A stretch of DNA of 64,000 nt from Obelidium mucronatum (taxonomy: Eukaryota; Chytridiomycota; Chytridiomycetes; Chytridiales; Chytriomycetaceae): NCBI GenBank assembly GCA_025765595.1, contig JAIVFH010000001.1, forward strand, positions 62,001 through 126,000, read 5' to 3'. Position 1 is the stretch's first letter; every line of letters begins with the position of its first letter. The notes under the pieces were generated by a model. The model was not told the DNA's origin, did no database searches, and saw nothing but the letters and a program-made list of their open reading frames with translations. This document shows, in pieces, positions 43,522 through 52,804 of the stretch. Both the position numbers and the translations under genes were made by a program.

Positions 43522-43926
43522 TTCTGAGAAAAAAGAAGTGATTTGAAATCGATTTGAAATGGTGGAACCCAACTTAAGATTAAAAGAGATGAAAAGAGAT
43601 TAACAGCAGTTGGCAAGAATGGCGTATTGATATTGCCGTTGCTATACGTAACTGATATCTTTATCTGTCTGTAATTAAGCCAAAAGATCTGTCGAAGATC
43701 CCCAAGTGGCCTGCTGGGCTTTGTAGCTTCGTTCCTCGGAGTGCCTTCCGGCTAATGCTTGCTAGCGTGTGAAGGTTTATTTGTGTCACTCCCCGCGGCC
43801 GCTGTTTCGCATGCGCCTAGGCCTCCATGGTGGAGGGGTTCGAACCGGCATCCTCTGGAGGGGATGGGTGACCACGGCTTACAGGATGGGCGAGGAAAGC
43901 TTATTTTCGGCAGAGTTTCCTTGTGA
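43522..43926. other. Spacer between MFS gene 3 and PINCH
   Basis: It contains the promoter of MFS gene 3 and the 3' end of the PINCH gene, both on minus. A GC-rich stretch near 43785-43870 includes GCGGCCGC and GGGGTTCGAACCGG, the latter resembling a tRNA T-loop but without pairing arms. No gene is called. Confidence 0.4.
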
Positions 43927-45181
43927 TTAGTTCCTAAAATGCTGCTTTTTTTCTGCTTCTTCTCTCTTGTGCAAGATTTCGCGGACCCCTCGAGGCAAGG
44001 CCTCAAAACACTTTTTGCACATTGGTTTCAAATCCCAAGATATAAACTTTGAAGCAACCAAACTGCAGTGACATCCATGGCAGAAAAAGTGGTCTTCACA
44101 CCACTTTTTTCCGATAGCAGTCACGACTGAGAGAGAAGGAATGTTAGGTGGATATTGAAATAATGGTTCAAGTAAAAAGAAAAAAAACACACCTCTCCCG
44201 CTCGATACTTCGTTACAGAAGCCACAAATGGAACCCATCAGTTGATTGTAATGTTCTTCACAGAACGGTTTTGATTTGTACTCCCAAAAAGCCGATGAAG
44301 TAAACGGCTTTTCGCATTTAGTGCAAGTGAAACACTGTGTTGGAACGTATCAGAAAAAAAAACCTCCTGACATTTAAAAGGAAGAAAACGAACTTCTATA
44401 TGAAAGACGCCCCCTAACGCTACAAAGCTGCGTTCTCCTCGAACCATTTTCCCACACTTTTGACAGTTACCCTTGTTTTCTCCCAACGCATCTGCCGCAC
44501 AAACCAATCGACCGTCGACTTCTTTACAAGAAGCGTCCAATAGAGATCCTTAGAAAGAAATGAATCAGCTCAATAGAGTCTGAACAAAGTAGCTATACCA
44601 CAAACGAAGCATTCAAAGTGATATGCATGAACAACCTGGTTCTTGTACGTAATCATTTCTTTCGCCTGATTATCAATGGGTCGATTACACTTCGCACATT
44701 CAATCTTCGAGTTTTCGAAAGCCGCAAAAGACTTGAGTTTGTTGTTACAGTTGAGGCACAACGGGTGAGAGAACTTGCAGATAAACGACGACGTAGTTGA
44801 AGACAAAACACATCCACACGAACGGCATACAAAATGGGGCTCGTGCCACTTGAGCCCGATGGCGGATATGATTTTGCCTTTGCATTCGCGAGTTCAGTTT
44901 TGACAGCCAGCACAAGCCAACAGACAAACCTTGGATGACAGCGCCGCATAGTTTGCTTTGCGCATCGGTCGCCATTTGTTTTGAACCAATCATCTTTGCA
45001 CAGCAGAAGCTCAGTTGCGGCGCCGTCGTCTTTCGTTGCGTAGAATTCGGCGCCCTCCAAAGGCTCCAGGACAGAGAAAACACGCAAAGCACGGCGCGTG
45101 GCAGAGCCGCTCTTGGCCCAAATCGACGACAGCGTCGCTTTCTGAAAGCGTCTCCTGGCACACGAGGCAGTTCTTGGCCAT
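43927..45181 (-). CDS. PINCH (LIMS)-type five-LIM protein, first exon frameshifted
   Basis: Exons 45181-44930, 44877-44599, 44548-44394, 44334-44193 and 44126-43927. Five LIM domains follow in PINCH order. LIM1: CLVC...CHAPCFACFLC...LLCKDD. LIM2: IQGKIISAIGLKWHEPHFVC. LIM3: CAKCNRPIDNQAKEM...HFECFVC. LIM4: CQKCGKM...CTKCEKPF...EEHYNQL. LIM5: CGFCNEV...GKKWCEDHFFC...WDLKPMCKKCFE. The basic tail resembles that of PINCH. In animals PINCH binds integrin-linked kinase and parvin at adhesions; outside animals its role is unclear. Exons 2-5 are clean. Exon 1 needs two +1 skips, one after the LIM1 CFLC and one before the LIM2 CGAV, where the first LIM2 cysteine pair is also unclear. This is either sequence error or a young pseudogene. 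Confidence 0.75.
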
Positions 45182-45708
45182 ACGGTTTTGACAGGTTGGG
45201 ATTAATTGAATTGTTGGGAGAATACAGAGGAAAACACGAGATTAAAATTGGCTTTAAAAAGGCGAGAATTGACAACTTGCTATAATTTGCGATCAAATTT
45301 GGCAAGTATAAACGACTGCGACTCTTCAGATCCGCAATTCCAATTGCAGCAATCTCAATGCGAAAAAATAAATAAATTAAAAATAAAAAATAAAAAATAA
45401 AAAATAAGAGTATAATAAGTCCTTCAGCTTCCAGAATACTAATTGCAGGTGGTATGCACTTCTTGCATTGTTGACAATCTTCTTTTCTTTTCAAAATTAT
45501 TTACCTCACGCTCCAAGAAGAATAACATGCTCTATATCAATGAAGTAACTATTTCTATTTACTGTTTCACCATAACTTTGCTCTCAGATACTTGATCCAG
45601 TTCCTTGTTTGTCAACAAACAAAATTAACTGAACCTTTTCACGCGTTCTAGGTTCACCAGCCCCTGAAAATCAGAAAGGTGAAATAAGAGCGTAACTGTT
45701 CTCTTTAG
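45182..45708. other. Spacer upstream of PINCH
   Basis: AT-rich; PINCH is on minus and the next gene on plus, so this is a divergent promoter region. No clear TATA box could be assigned. It contains the microsatellite at 45361-45408. Confidence 0.4.
45361..45408. repeat. AAAAAT microsatellite
   Basis: A run of AAATAAAT-like and five AAAAAT-type units in the PINCH upstream region. Confidence 0.8.
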
Positions 45709-46565
45709 GTGTTAGGTTTCTTATCAAAAGCTTTTGTGTGTTGGCGTTTCAGAGCATATTTGAGCGTGTACCATCACCCCTGTGTCACCAACTGTGGGGT
45801 GACACAGACACCAACGAGTCCCAGGAATACGCGCCGAGAGGGCAACTATTCCAAGAAACCACAAAATACACTCTCAGTTTCAGGTGGGATGTGCGGGAAG
45901 GTGGGTTTGGAAGGATTGCCCAGGAAAAAACCATCTGGCGGTATTTTGCCGCGATGGAGGCAGCAATCCTTCCCGGCATCCCTGAAATCCTTGAAGAGGA
46001 GTTAGAAGAGGAAATTGAGGCGGCGATGGCCGCAATTTTCTCTTCTGAGGCTGTTGCAGAGGATGACGCCTCTTCGGATACCTGGGATTACGACTCAGAT
46101 GAAGAAGAGGCGGTCGAAACGGTGGTGGTGCCACCAAAAGTAAGAATAATCACTATCACGGCACAATTGCATCAACTAACACCTCTTTTATGTTTCTTAC
46201 AGAACCTCAAGCGCAAGTTCTGTGAGGAGTCGTGTGAGGATTCAGAGCAGGAAGACTTGGCGCTTCCAGCAGAGGCCAAAAGGGTGCGTCTGGAGCACCA
46301 AGCAGTGGTATTGCAAGTGGAATTACCAGTGGGGGCCACGTCTCCAGCAAGCGTGGGGGTTAACAGCAGGGACTCAGAGCCAGTAACAACCGTTACTGAA
46401 GTTCCCCCACAATGCTTGATGCCGGCTGCTGCCAGTCCCTCATCAGGCAGCCGGAAACGGGAACGTGAGGAAGAAGACCCCATTGCTGATTCCACACAGC
46501 AAGTCATGGGCCTTCGCGTCTTGAAAACGTTTGTTACCCCTCAACTTCATATGATGGCAGACTGA
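45709..46565 (+). CDS. Acidic nuclear-type protein, function unknown
   Basis: Not recognised. Coding likely begins near 45738 or at an earlier exon (a GTTTCAG acceptor lies at about 45764) and runs to a stop at 46563-46565. It includes a very acidic stretch (EILEEELEEEIEAAM, then DSDEEEAVE), a basic patch LKRKF and a second one, SRKREREEED. A GTAAGA to CTTACAG intron at 46140-46202 fits well. It is 63 nt with no stop, so retention would add 21 residues in frame. Composition suggests a nuclear, partly disordered protein. Downstream a GTAAAG to TTTTCAG intron at about 46666-46717 joins SFVEE to FGGNKDMAMELETLL, so further exons to about 46823 are possible. Confidence 0.4.
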
Positions 46566-47229
46566 TTATTGATTAAATACAGGCGAAAGTTCCACCACTG
46601 AGACTCTTCTAGGGAAGCCGGAGGATCACATCCTGGTCGCCTTCGAACAATGTCCTTTGTGGAGGAGGTAAAGGATAGAGCATTCCACTTTTTTTGATTG
46701 ATACCATTATTTTTCAGTTCGGTGGCAACAAAGACATGGCAATGGAATTAGAGACATTGCTGGCTGTAAAGAAGATGGTGTGGTTCCAAGTGATTTTGTC
46801 ATTTTCCGTTAAGATGTATATGTGACAGTTTTCGATGCAATAAATAATATCTTTTTTACTCAATCACGAGTGATTAACGAGGCCGCTTGTCTCGTTACAT
46901 GCTTCTGACACGCGTTCACTAACCCCTCGACTTCTGTCCTAACCAGGCGCCATGGCAGCGGCTCTCGCTCATCAGTCCGCTCTGAGTCGCTCAAGGCGGT
47001 GGTTGAACAATGGTTGCCCAACAAACAAACCGAGCAGTGTCCACCACCCCGTCCAACAAACCTGCCAACCAAATGCTCCGCTGACGATACAGACACCTCA
47101 CAAAAGCCGTCCTCCCTCGAGGTCATCCCAACGCCGCTATATGCAACTCCTTATTATCTCTTGCGAATTACGCCATCGACAGAACCGCACAATCAGCGCT
47201 TCCCACGAATTCATACCAAAAACTTGATA
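46566..47229 (+). other. Possible downstream exons and an unassigned frame
   Basis: 46640-46823 may hold the last exons of the gene above. AATAAA-like signals lie near 46840. 46950-47230 is open in two plus frames (ESLKAVVEQWLPNKQ, then a Pro/Thr-rich stretch) without any recognised motif, and runs into unit C. Confidence 0.3.
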
Positions 47230-48069
47230 ATTCAACAAGCCAATGTTCCTATCGTTTCGACAAAGATTCTTGGCACTACGAATGCTCAATTGACGATCAG
47301 CGGCCTAAACATCGAAGACCAAAAGGAGCATTCAATACATGGCTTATCAATGCTTGAACTTACAATGACGGAGTGATGACTCAAAGGGCCATCACAGACA
47401 CTCTTTCGATTGATCCACTGGACTTATAAAAACCTCCCTTTGACAATCAGAATACTTTTACCCAAGTCCTTGAAAAGATTTGAAACCCAATGTTGTCACT
47501 CAATGCGCATCTGAACTCCGCGTTGATCCAAATGGATTAAGAAATATTCACTGGCTTGACAGTGCAGATTGGATTTCAGAACGATGGGTGAGAGCGATAG
47601 ACTCAGAGACGTCGATAGTCAAGAAAGAGACTAATTCGAAGAGATTTAAATGGCTCTAATGTTTGGTTGTTGTTTTGTGTTTGTTGTTTTGATATTGTTG
47701 AAATGTAAGAAAGTATAAACACAAGAGAGAAAGTAAAGCCACCACTCACTCACCCAACGCATCGCATCGCATCACACACCAGCCGCCTCCTTCTACATCA
47801 ACCAGGATATTTACTGAAGACTGAAGACGCGTTTCGAGAAAACTGGATCTCACGTATGGACCACTTGAATAACCCACATTAAGTTACTAACAATGCACAT
47901 TCAGGTCGAGCGAACATGGCGCTATTCCTTATGATGCTTTTAAGATCAGTGCTTCCTTGGAATCGTCATTTGACGTGATGTGCTGTTCCTGTCTGTTTTC
48001 CAAAGTGTCAGCTTCTTTGGATTTTAACGAGGACCCAACGCCGATATTTCACGCTCAAGCTTATAAAAC

Positions 48070-48573
48070 TTGATGGCCTGCAATTTGATTTCGGAGCATT
48101 TAACGATGGCGTGGAATCCGTTATCGGATTTGGAGTGGCTGAGACGGAGAAATCACAAAATGTGTTCAAAAGTCTATCGACTGCAGAATGACTTTGGTCG
48201 AATGATTCAGGAGCGATACGCTTCAAAAGGGGTCATGCTTTCTGTAATAGCCGCAAAGTGGCGAGATTCTGATTCGCCAGTTGATTGTGAAAAAGTCCAA
48301 CAGGTCATACATTCCCCAATTCGCTTTGATTGTATGAGAACAAAAAGTAAGAATTATTGGCGGATATGGATGCATGCGAATGACAGGAACAGCGGGCGGA
48401 TGATAGTTCTGCAAGATATGTGCAGAATTGGGGTCAGTATTGCAGCGAGAGACATACGCTGCGGCAACATACATAAACGGCAGCGATTCGACAGAAACAA
48501 GTGGAGCCTTTGCATAGAACGTCAGAGATTTGTCGCTGGGATGGACGGTTCGCAAATTGGTTGGATCTGTTGA
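48070..48573 (+). CDS. Unit Y open frame of copy C
   Basis: A frame of 167 codons, the longest in this part of the unit in any copy. It ends LCIERQRFVAGMDGSQIGWIC, and the same end is read on minus in copy A at 4908-4720. In A, however, a GTAAGC donor falls right after VAGMQ, so the last residues may be intron. Basic and Arg-rich with several Cys; no family recognised. The opposite strand is also open here, and conserved splice sites were used to choose plus. Confidence 0.35.
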   Translation: MMACNLISEHLTMAWNPLSDLEWLRRRNHKMCSKVYRLQNDFGRMIQERYASKGVMLSVIAAKWRDSDSPVDCEKVQQVIHSPIRFDCMRTKSKNYWRIWMHANDRNSGRMIVLQDMCRIGVSIAARDIRCGNIHKRQRFDRNKWSLCIERQRFVAGMDGSQIGWIC

Positions 48574-50189
48574 ATTTGATGGATGCCGTTTTATTTTTAG
48601 AAATTTGAAGGAACGAAGACGCGTCAGAGTCACGACAATATCAATAGTTGCCACGGAATCTTCAGTACCTTCGTGGAACCAATTCAGTCAATCATTGATA
48701 TCATGCCAGAATATTCAGCGATGAACAGATTTTTGGCGGCGGGACGGCAGCATGAAAAGTCAATTTCTGGCTGGAACAACGACATAGCCCTACTTCTGAC
48801 GTCGTGCAAGTTGGTGGCATATGGGCTCTCGAATATCATACACTCCATCGATTTTAAGAGAAAAACACGAGAATAATGCTTGTCAAATTCAAAATCCACA
48901 ATGAAATTTTGCATTTCTATTTAACGATGGCTGAGGTTGGTCGACGAAAAAATTTTCTTCTCCTTTTTTTTATTTTTAAGTTATTATTTAAAAATTGTTT
49001 TCTTTGTGGAATAAGACGAAGGCATCTCAGGCCGCTAAAAAGCCAACAAGCGGCAAAGTATTCGCACAATTTTATTCCATAGAAGTCAGACTTTCCAATT
49101 TATTCTTTTGGCACCCCTCTCAACGATACTGCCCATACGCGTCGTTTCTACAAGCAGGTACCACGAATGGAATCCGTAATAGTGCATCAAAGCAAAATGC
49201 GGGTAATTTGAATAGCATGAAACCATCGGAACTGCACCAGCATTCAACCAATCCACCCTCGATATAATAGGAAACCGGCCCATCAGTTATCATTCTTAGC
49301 GTGGATATTGATAGAATGCTTGTGAATATTTGATTGGATTTGCCTGACGAGACAGCATAGTACATTGGACATGTGCGTGGCGTGAGTCAAGCAGGTAGGA
49401 TTAGAGAAAGCTTCTCTGAGAAGAGGGGGTGCGTGTAGTATGGAGGCCACTTCTACTAACCAGTCGTTTTATTTTTAGCAACATTCGAAAGTCACATTAT
49501 TATCAAATCAAAAAATCTGGATATGCGGAAAATATGTAAAGCCAACATAAAAAAAGAGCGATTAACCGATTTTGAAATTACGGAAAGCCAGATAGAAAAC
49601 GTGTTCTAACTTGTCGTCCTTCAACAATTTTGAAAGAATAACAACGCTGGGAATGTGCAATAACGCAAACGCAGCCACGTTCACACGATGACAAGTGGAA
49701 TAACTATCGTTTCAATCTTGATCAAGCAGTATGGACCGTTATTCAATCAAATGAAGGTTCTGAGGTTGGTCAACGAAAAATTTCTTCGTTTTTTTTTTCT
49801 CCTTTTTTTTGATTCTGAAAATGACAGGAGATGGCTGGCAGTTCAAGCCACCACAAGCTCACAAGCCACAAATTCTGGTCCACTGCTTTGCATCACATCG
49901 ATAAGTGATACTCCCATCGATTACTAAATTTGGTTTTTTTCATTTCATGACCTAAAAAGTAAGGATTCAGATTCCACCTGGATCAAAATCAATCTCGGCA
50001 CTCATTGAATCATCAATCGCCACCCTATCGATGAAGTACTTGAGAATGCGTTTCAAAACTTTCCTTTCGAAACTGGAACGATTGATTTTGCTTTCTCAAA
50101 CTTCCAATTCTGCTTTGTTTTCGTGTATTATTCTGTGTTTCTTTCGTTCCAAATAAAGACATGTCTGACTCAGCCGTTGTGATAAATAG

Positions 50190-50800
50190 ACTCACACGCA
50201 ACTCGATGAGGATCCTGCTTCGTCTTTAAAACGAGTGAAAATTTTCACAGCTTTCGGACGTTGTCCGATTTTTTCACTTTCTCCAATTTTTTCACTTGTT
50301 GCAAATTCTCCAAAATCTGGAATAAAACGCGACGCGTCTGCAAAGAATATTCCATTTAAAAAAGATGCAAAAAACAAAACACACAAACAACAAACACACT
50401 GCTTCGGAATCCCAGCCAACCCTCAAGCCTACTCAAGCCAACTGGTCCCAGCCAAGCCAAGCCAAGGTCCAAGGTGAACTGCCACGGGAGGCGCCATTAG
50501 AAACAGCTGATCAGGGCCGGTCAGTCTGAGGGGAGCCGCAAATAGAGTGAGCATTTGGCGATCCCCGGGGTTTGTATGCTGAGAGTCTCGAGCAATTAGC
50601 AGCTGGTGAGTCCGGCAGACCCCCCAATTTCCCTCGATGGAACCCGCTCCTTCTTCTTGTGTGTTTTGATGGATTCGCGTCTCAAATGATGATATAATAA
50701 TTCTGAATGAGAACCAACGAGCTCCCAACTGTCCCAACAAAAAGTGAGCTCCTGACTGTCCCAACAAACATGAGCTCCCAACTTACTGTCCCAAACAACT
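50190..50800. repeat. Conserved 3' block of the unit, copy C
   Basis: Reverse complement of 1040-1640 and 9440-10200, with the same open frame on minus (50767-50429, 112 codons) and GAGCTC/TGTCCCAACAAA motifs at 50720-50800. Confidence 0.6.
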
Positions 50801-51118
50801 TATGAGATCCAAACTGTCCTAAAAAAAGAGTTCAAAACTGTCTTATTATTTTATATTTAATACTTTATTACGTTTATTTGTTTGTTTTTTGTGGAAATTG
50901 GAATAAATACTCATTAAATAATCCGAAACTCAAACTGGCTCCTCAACTTTCATACATGCATGCTCTTTCAGGCATTTTACAACTGCCCATAACGTCGTGC
51001 AGCATTCAATATAATTTCAGAATAGTTTTAATAATTTTCTGTGCAGGTAGAAGATGAAGGATTAAAAAAAAACACAAGAGAGAAGACAGGCTTGTGGTGA
51101 CAGAGACTGAAAAACAAT

Positions 51119-51217
51119 TTACAGCCGGCGACTTAGTGTGAGCTGCAGGATTTCCGGCCACAGTTTTTTCGTTTGAAGTGCCCTTTCTGAAGCTACTGTG
51201 GAGGATATAATAAGAGC
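51119..51217 (-). pseudogene. Family X last exon
   Basis: An acceptor CTTATAG precedes 51217. The exon reads ALIISSTVASERALQTKK, then EILQLTLSRRL and a stop at 51121-51119. It lines up with the last exon at 417-536 (ALVISCTTVSEKAIQTKK...LTLSRQ). The upstream part is cut by the DIRS-like element at 51435. Like the other X copies it converges on a Y unit (copy C). Confidence 0.55.
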
Positions 51218-51487
51218 CTATAAGAGGAGATACAACACCTCAGATATGATATGGCAAGACTGACTATGAAAAACACGTCAATGCCGGGGTAGTCTGGCAC
51301 GGTATTTGATTCGAAACGTCAAGAGCTGCAGCTCTTTGAAACCTTGCCCTTATCTCAACGGAAAATGGTTCAATTGTTCTACTTTTGCAAGGCAAACTTG
51401 GGATCTGTGCAATTGTGTGTAATAACCATCGCACGGCACCGGTCAAGCCCACCAACGGTCGATCGGAAATGAGTTCAAGAATGCAAC

Positions 51488-51493
51488 TTTATT
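51488..51493 (-). terminator. Poly(A) signal AATAAA of the DIRS-like element
   Basis: AATAAA on minus, about 50 nt before the deduced 3' end and 140 nt after the recombinase stop. The same signal is kept in the 0.4 kb derivative (TTTATTGGG at about 34088). Confidence 0.5.
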
Positions 51494-51635
51494 GGGACTT
51501 CACGAAAAACAAAGAGAAAGTAGGTGCGATGGCACCCCCAATCCACTTCGAATAGCGAAGATGTACCCAATGAATGGCGAGAAGAGGCGGTGGAGGCTAC
51601 GATGGTAGGCCCCCACGCGTGGCACCTAACCGGGC

Positions 51636-52757
51636 CTAAGATGGTAGCCGGCCGTGGTGAGACAGAGGTGAAGCCAAAGGCAGGAGACCACCGGTGATGA
51701 GAGACCGCAAAGAAGCTGGCTTTGTGGCCAGGGCTTTTTGGAGTGCAGGGAAGGAGCGAACATAAGATTCCCAAGCGTCGGAGGTCCAACGACCTTGAAT
51801 TTTAATGTACTGTGCAGAACAGCCGTTGAGGGCCAGGAATGTTGCGCCACCTGCGCGAAGGCATTTTGACCCAACGGAAAAGCCGAGGAGGTTACTGAGA
51901 ATTCCTAGGAACCAGTTTCTAGTGGGGACGGAAGCGTCTTCTTTCAAAAGTAGGATATTGCTTGAGAGTGAGTGAGTGTCAAAGCGGAGTTTTAAGTACT
52001 CTTTGACGATATTAAGGGCGTTTACGGGTTGCGGCTTCAAATCCTTGGAAAGCTTGTGTATGTAGATAGTGTAACCTTTCCCAGTTTGATCCGGTTTGTG
52101 TACGGGCAGTTTGTAAGATATGAAGCGTACAGCTTGCATAATCAGAGGTGTGTCAGCGTCAAGTGACGAAATCAGAATTCGTTTCCAAGGGCAAACCAGT
52201 GACGGGTCATCGTAGTCAGAGATTTCCGCCAGTCTGTGCAAAGCAAAGAAGCCTAGTACAAGCATGGTTTTGAAAAGGGACCAGTCGTAAAGGGTCAGCT
52301 TTTGGGGGGTTGGGAGAGCGACTAGCTTGTTGATGTCCTTGATGGATAGGAAGAAACTCTCTTTCGCGGAAGGAAGGTTTGAGCGAATACGTTGTTTGCA
52401 GATTCCAAGGAGGGTCAATTTTAGGCGTTTGCTGGAACGAATATTGGCCCAATCGTCAAAGCCCATGGAAGGGTAGACTGCGCCAATGCCTCCTAACCAC
52501 GAAGCTATTGAAGCGGGTGAATAATTTGCGAGATGCATCCAAGTGCACCAGAGAATCAGGGTCTCGGCTGTGTCAGGAAGGCCTGATGGGGCCAAGTCCG
52601 GAAACTCGTGGGTGAAGCGTTTCCAGTGAGACCATGCTGAGGCGTGGGACTTCAACGTTGTGCCTTCGAATGCACTAGATATGAGTCTGTTTGCGGCTGT
52701 CTTGAGGGCCGGGGCAGAGATGTGGACCGACGATTTTCTGGCAGTGAAGATTGACAT
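51636..52757 (-). CDS. DIRS-like tyrosine recombinase
   Basis: An intact frame of 373 residues. The N-terminal half is helical, as in the core-binding domain. The catalytic half shows box I around Arg175 (FFALHRLAEIS) and box II around Arg301 (CLRAGGATFLALNG). GRWTSDAWESYVR follows, with Trp324 and the presumed nucleophile Tyr332. The residue three before Arg301 is Lys where His is usual. The enzyme would insert circular cDNA by strand exchange, so no target duplication is expected. It starts 47 nt after the RT stop. Confidence 0.8.
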   Translation of the reverse strand: MSIFTARKSSVHISAPALKTAANRLISSAFEGTTLKSHASAWSHWKRFTHEFPDLAPSGLPDTAETLILWCTWMHLANYSPASIASWLGGIGAVYPSMGFDDWANIRSSKRLKLTLLGICKQRIRSNLPSAKESFFLSIKDINKLVALPTPQKLTLYDWSLFKTMLVLGFFALHRLAEISDYDDPSLVCPWKRILISSLDADTPLIMQAVRFISYKLPVHKPDQTGKGYTIYIHKLSKDLKPQPVNALNIVKEYLKLRFDTHSLSSNILLLKEDASVPTRNWFLGILSNLLGFSVGSKCLRAGGATFLALNGCSAQYIKIQGRWTSDAWESYVRSFPALQKALATKPASLRSLITGGLLPLASPLSHHGRLPS

Positions 52758-52804
52758 TTGGGGATTTTCGATCCAAAAATAGAAGAGAAGGCTGTAGATG
52801 GGGT

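Larger units (their letters stand above)
47230..51117 (+). repeat. Family Y repeat unit, copy C
   Basis: Reverse-complement relative of B, and more distantly of A and D. It includes the RFKW block near 47640, the FHAQAYK block near 48050, the VAGMDG exon near 48540 followed by a TTTTATTTTTAG acceptor, and two TGAGGTTGGTC modules (48930 and 49763). No family Z gene is present: 49920-50100 matches B only. The conserved 3' block follows at 50190-50800. Confidence 0.7.

Noticed and set aside
43785..43870. tRNA-like GGTTCGAACC sequence
   Set aside because: The arms flanking the T-loop do not pair on either strand, and no acceptor stem or anticodon arm can be built at tRNA spacing.
45061..45090. 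Programmed +1 frameshift in PINCH
   Set aside because: No known slippery context, and a second unexplained shift lies in the same exon, so sequence error or decay is simpler.
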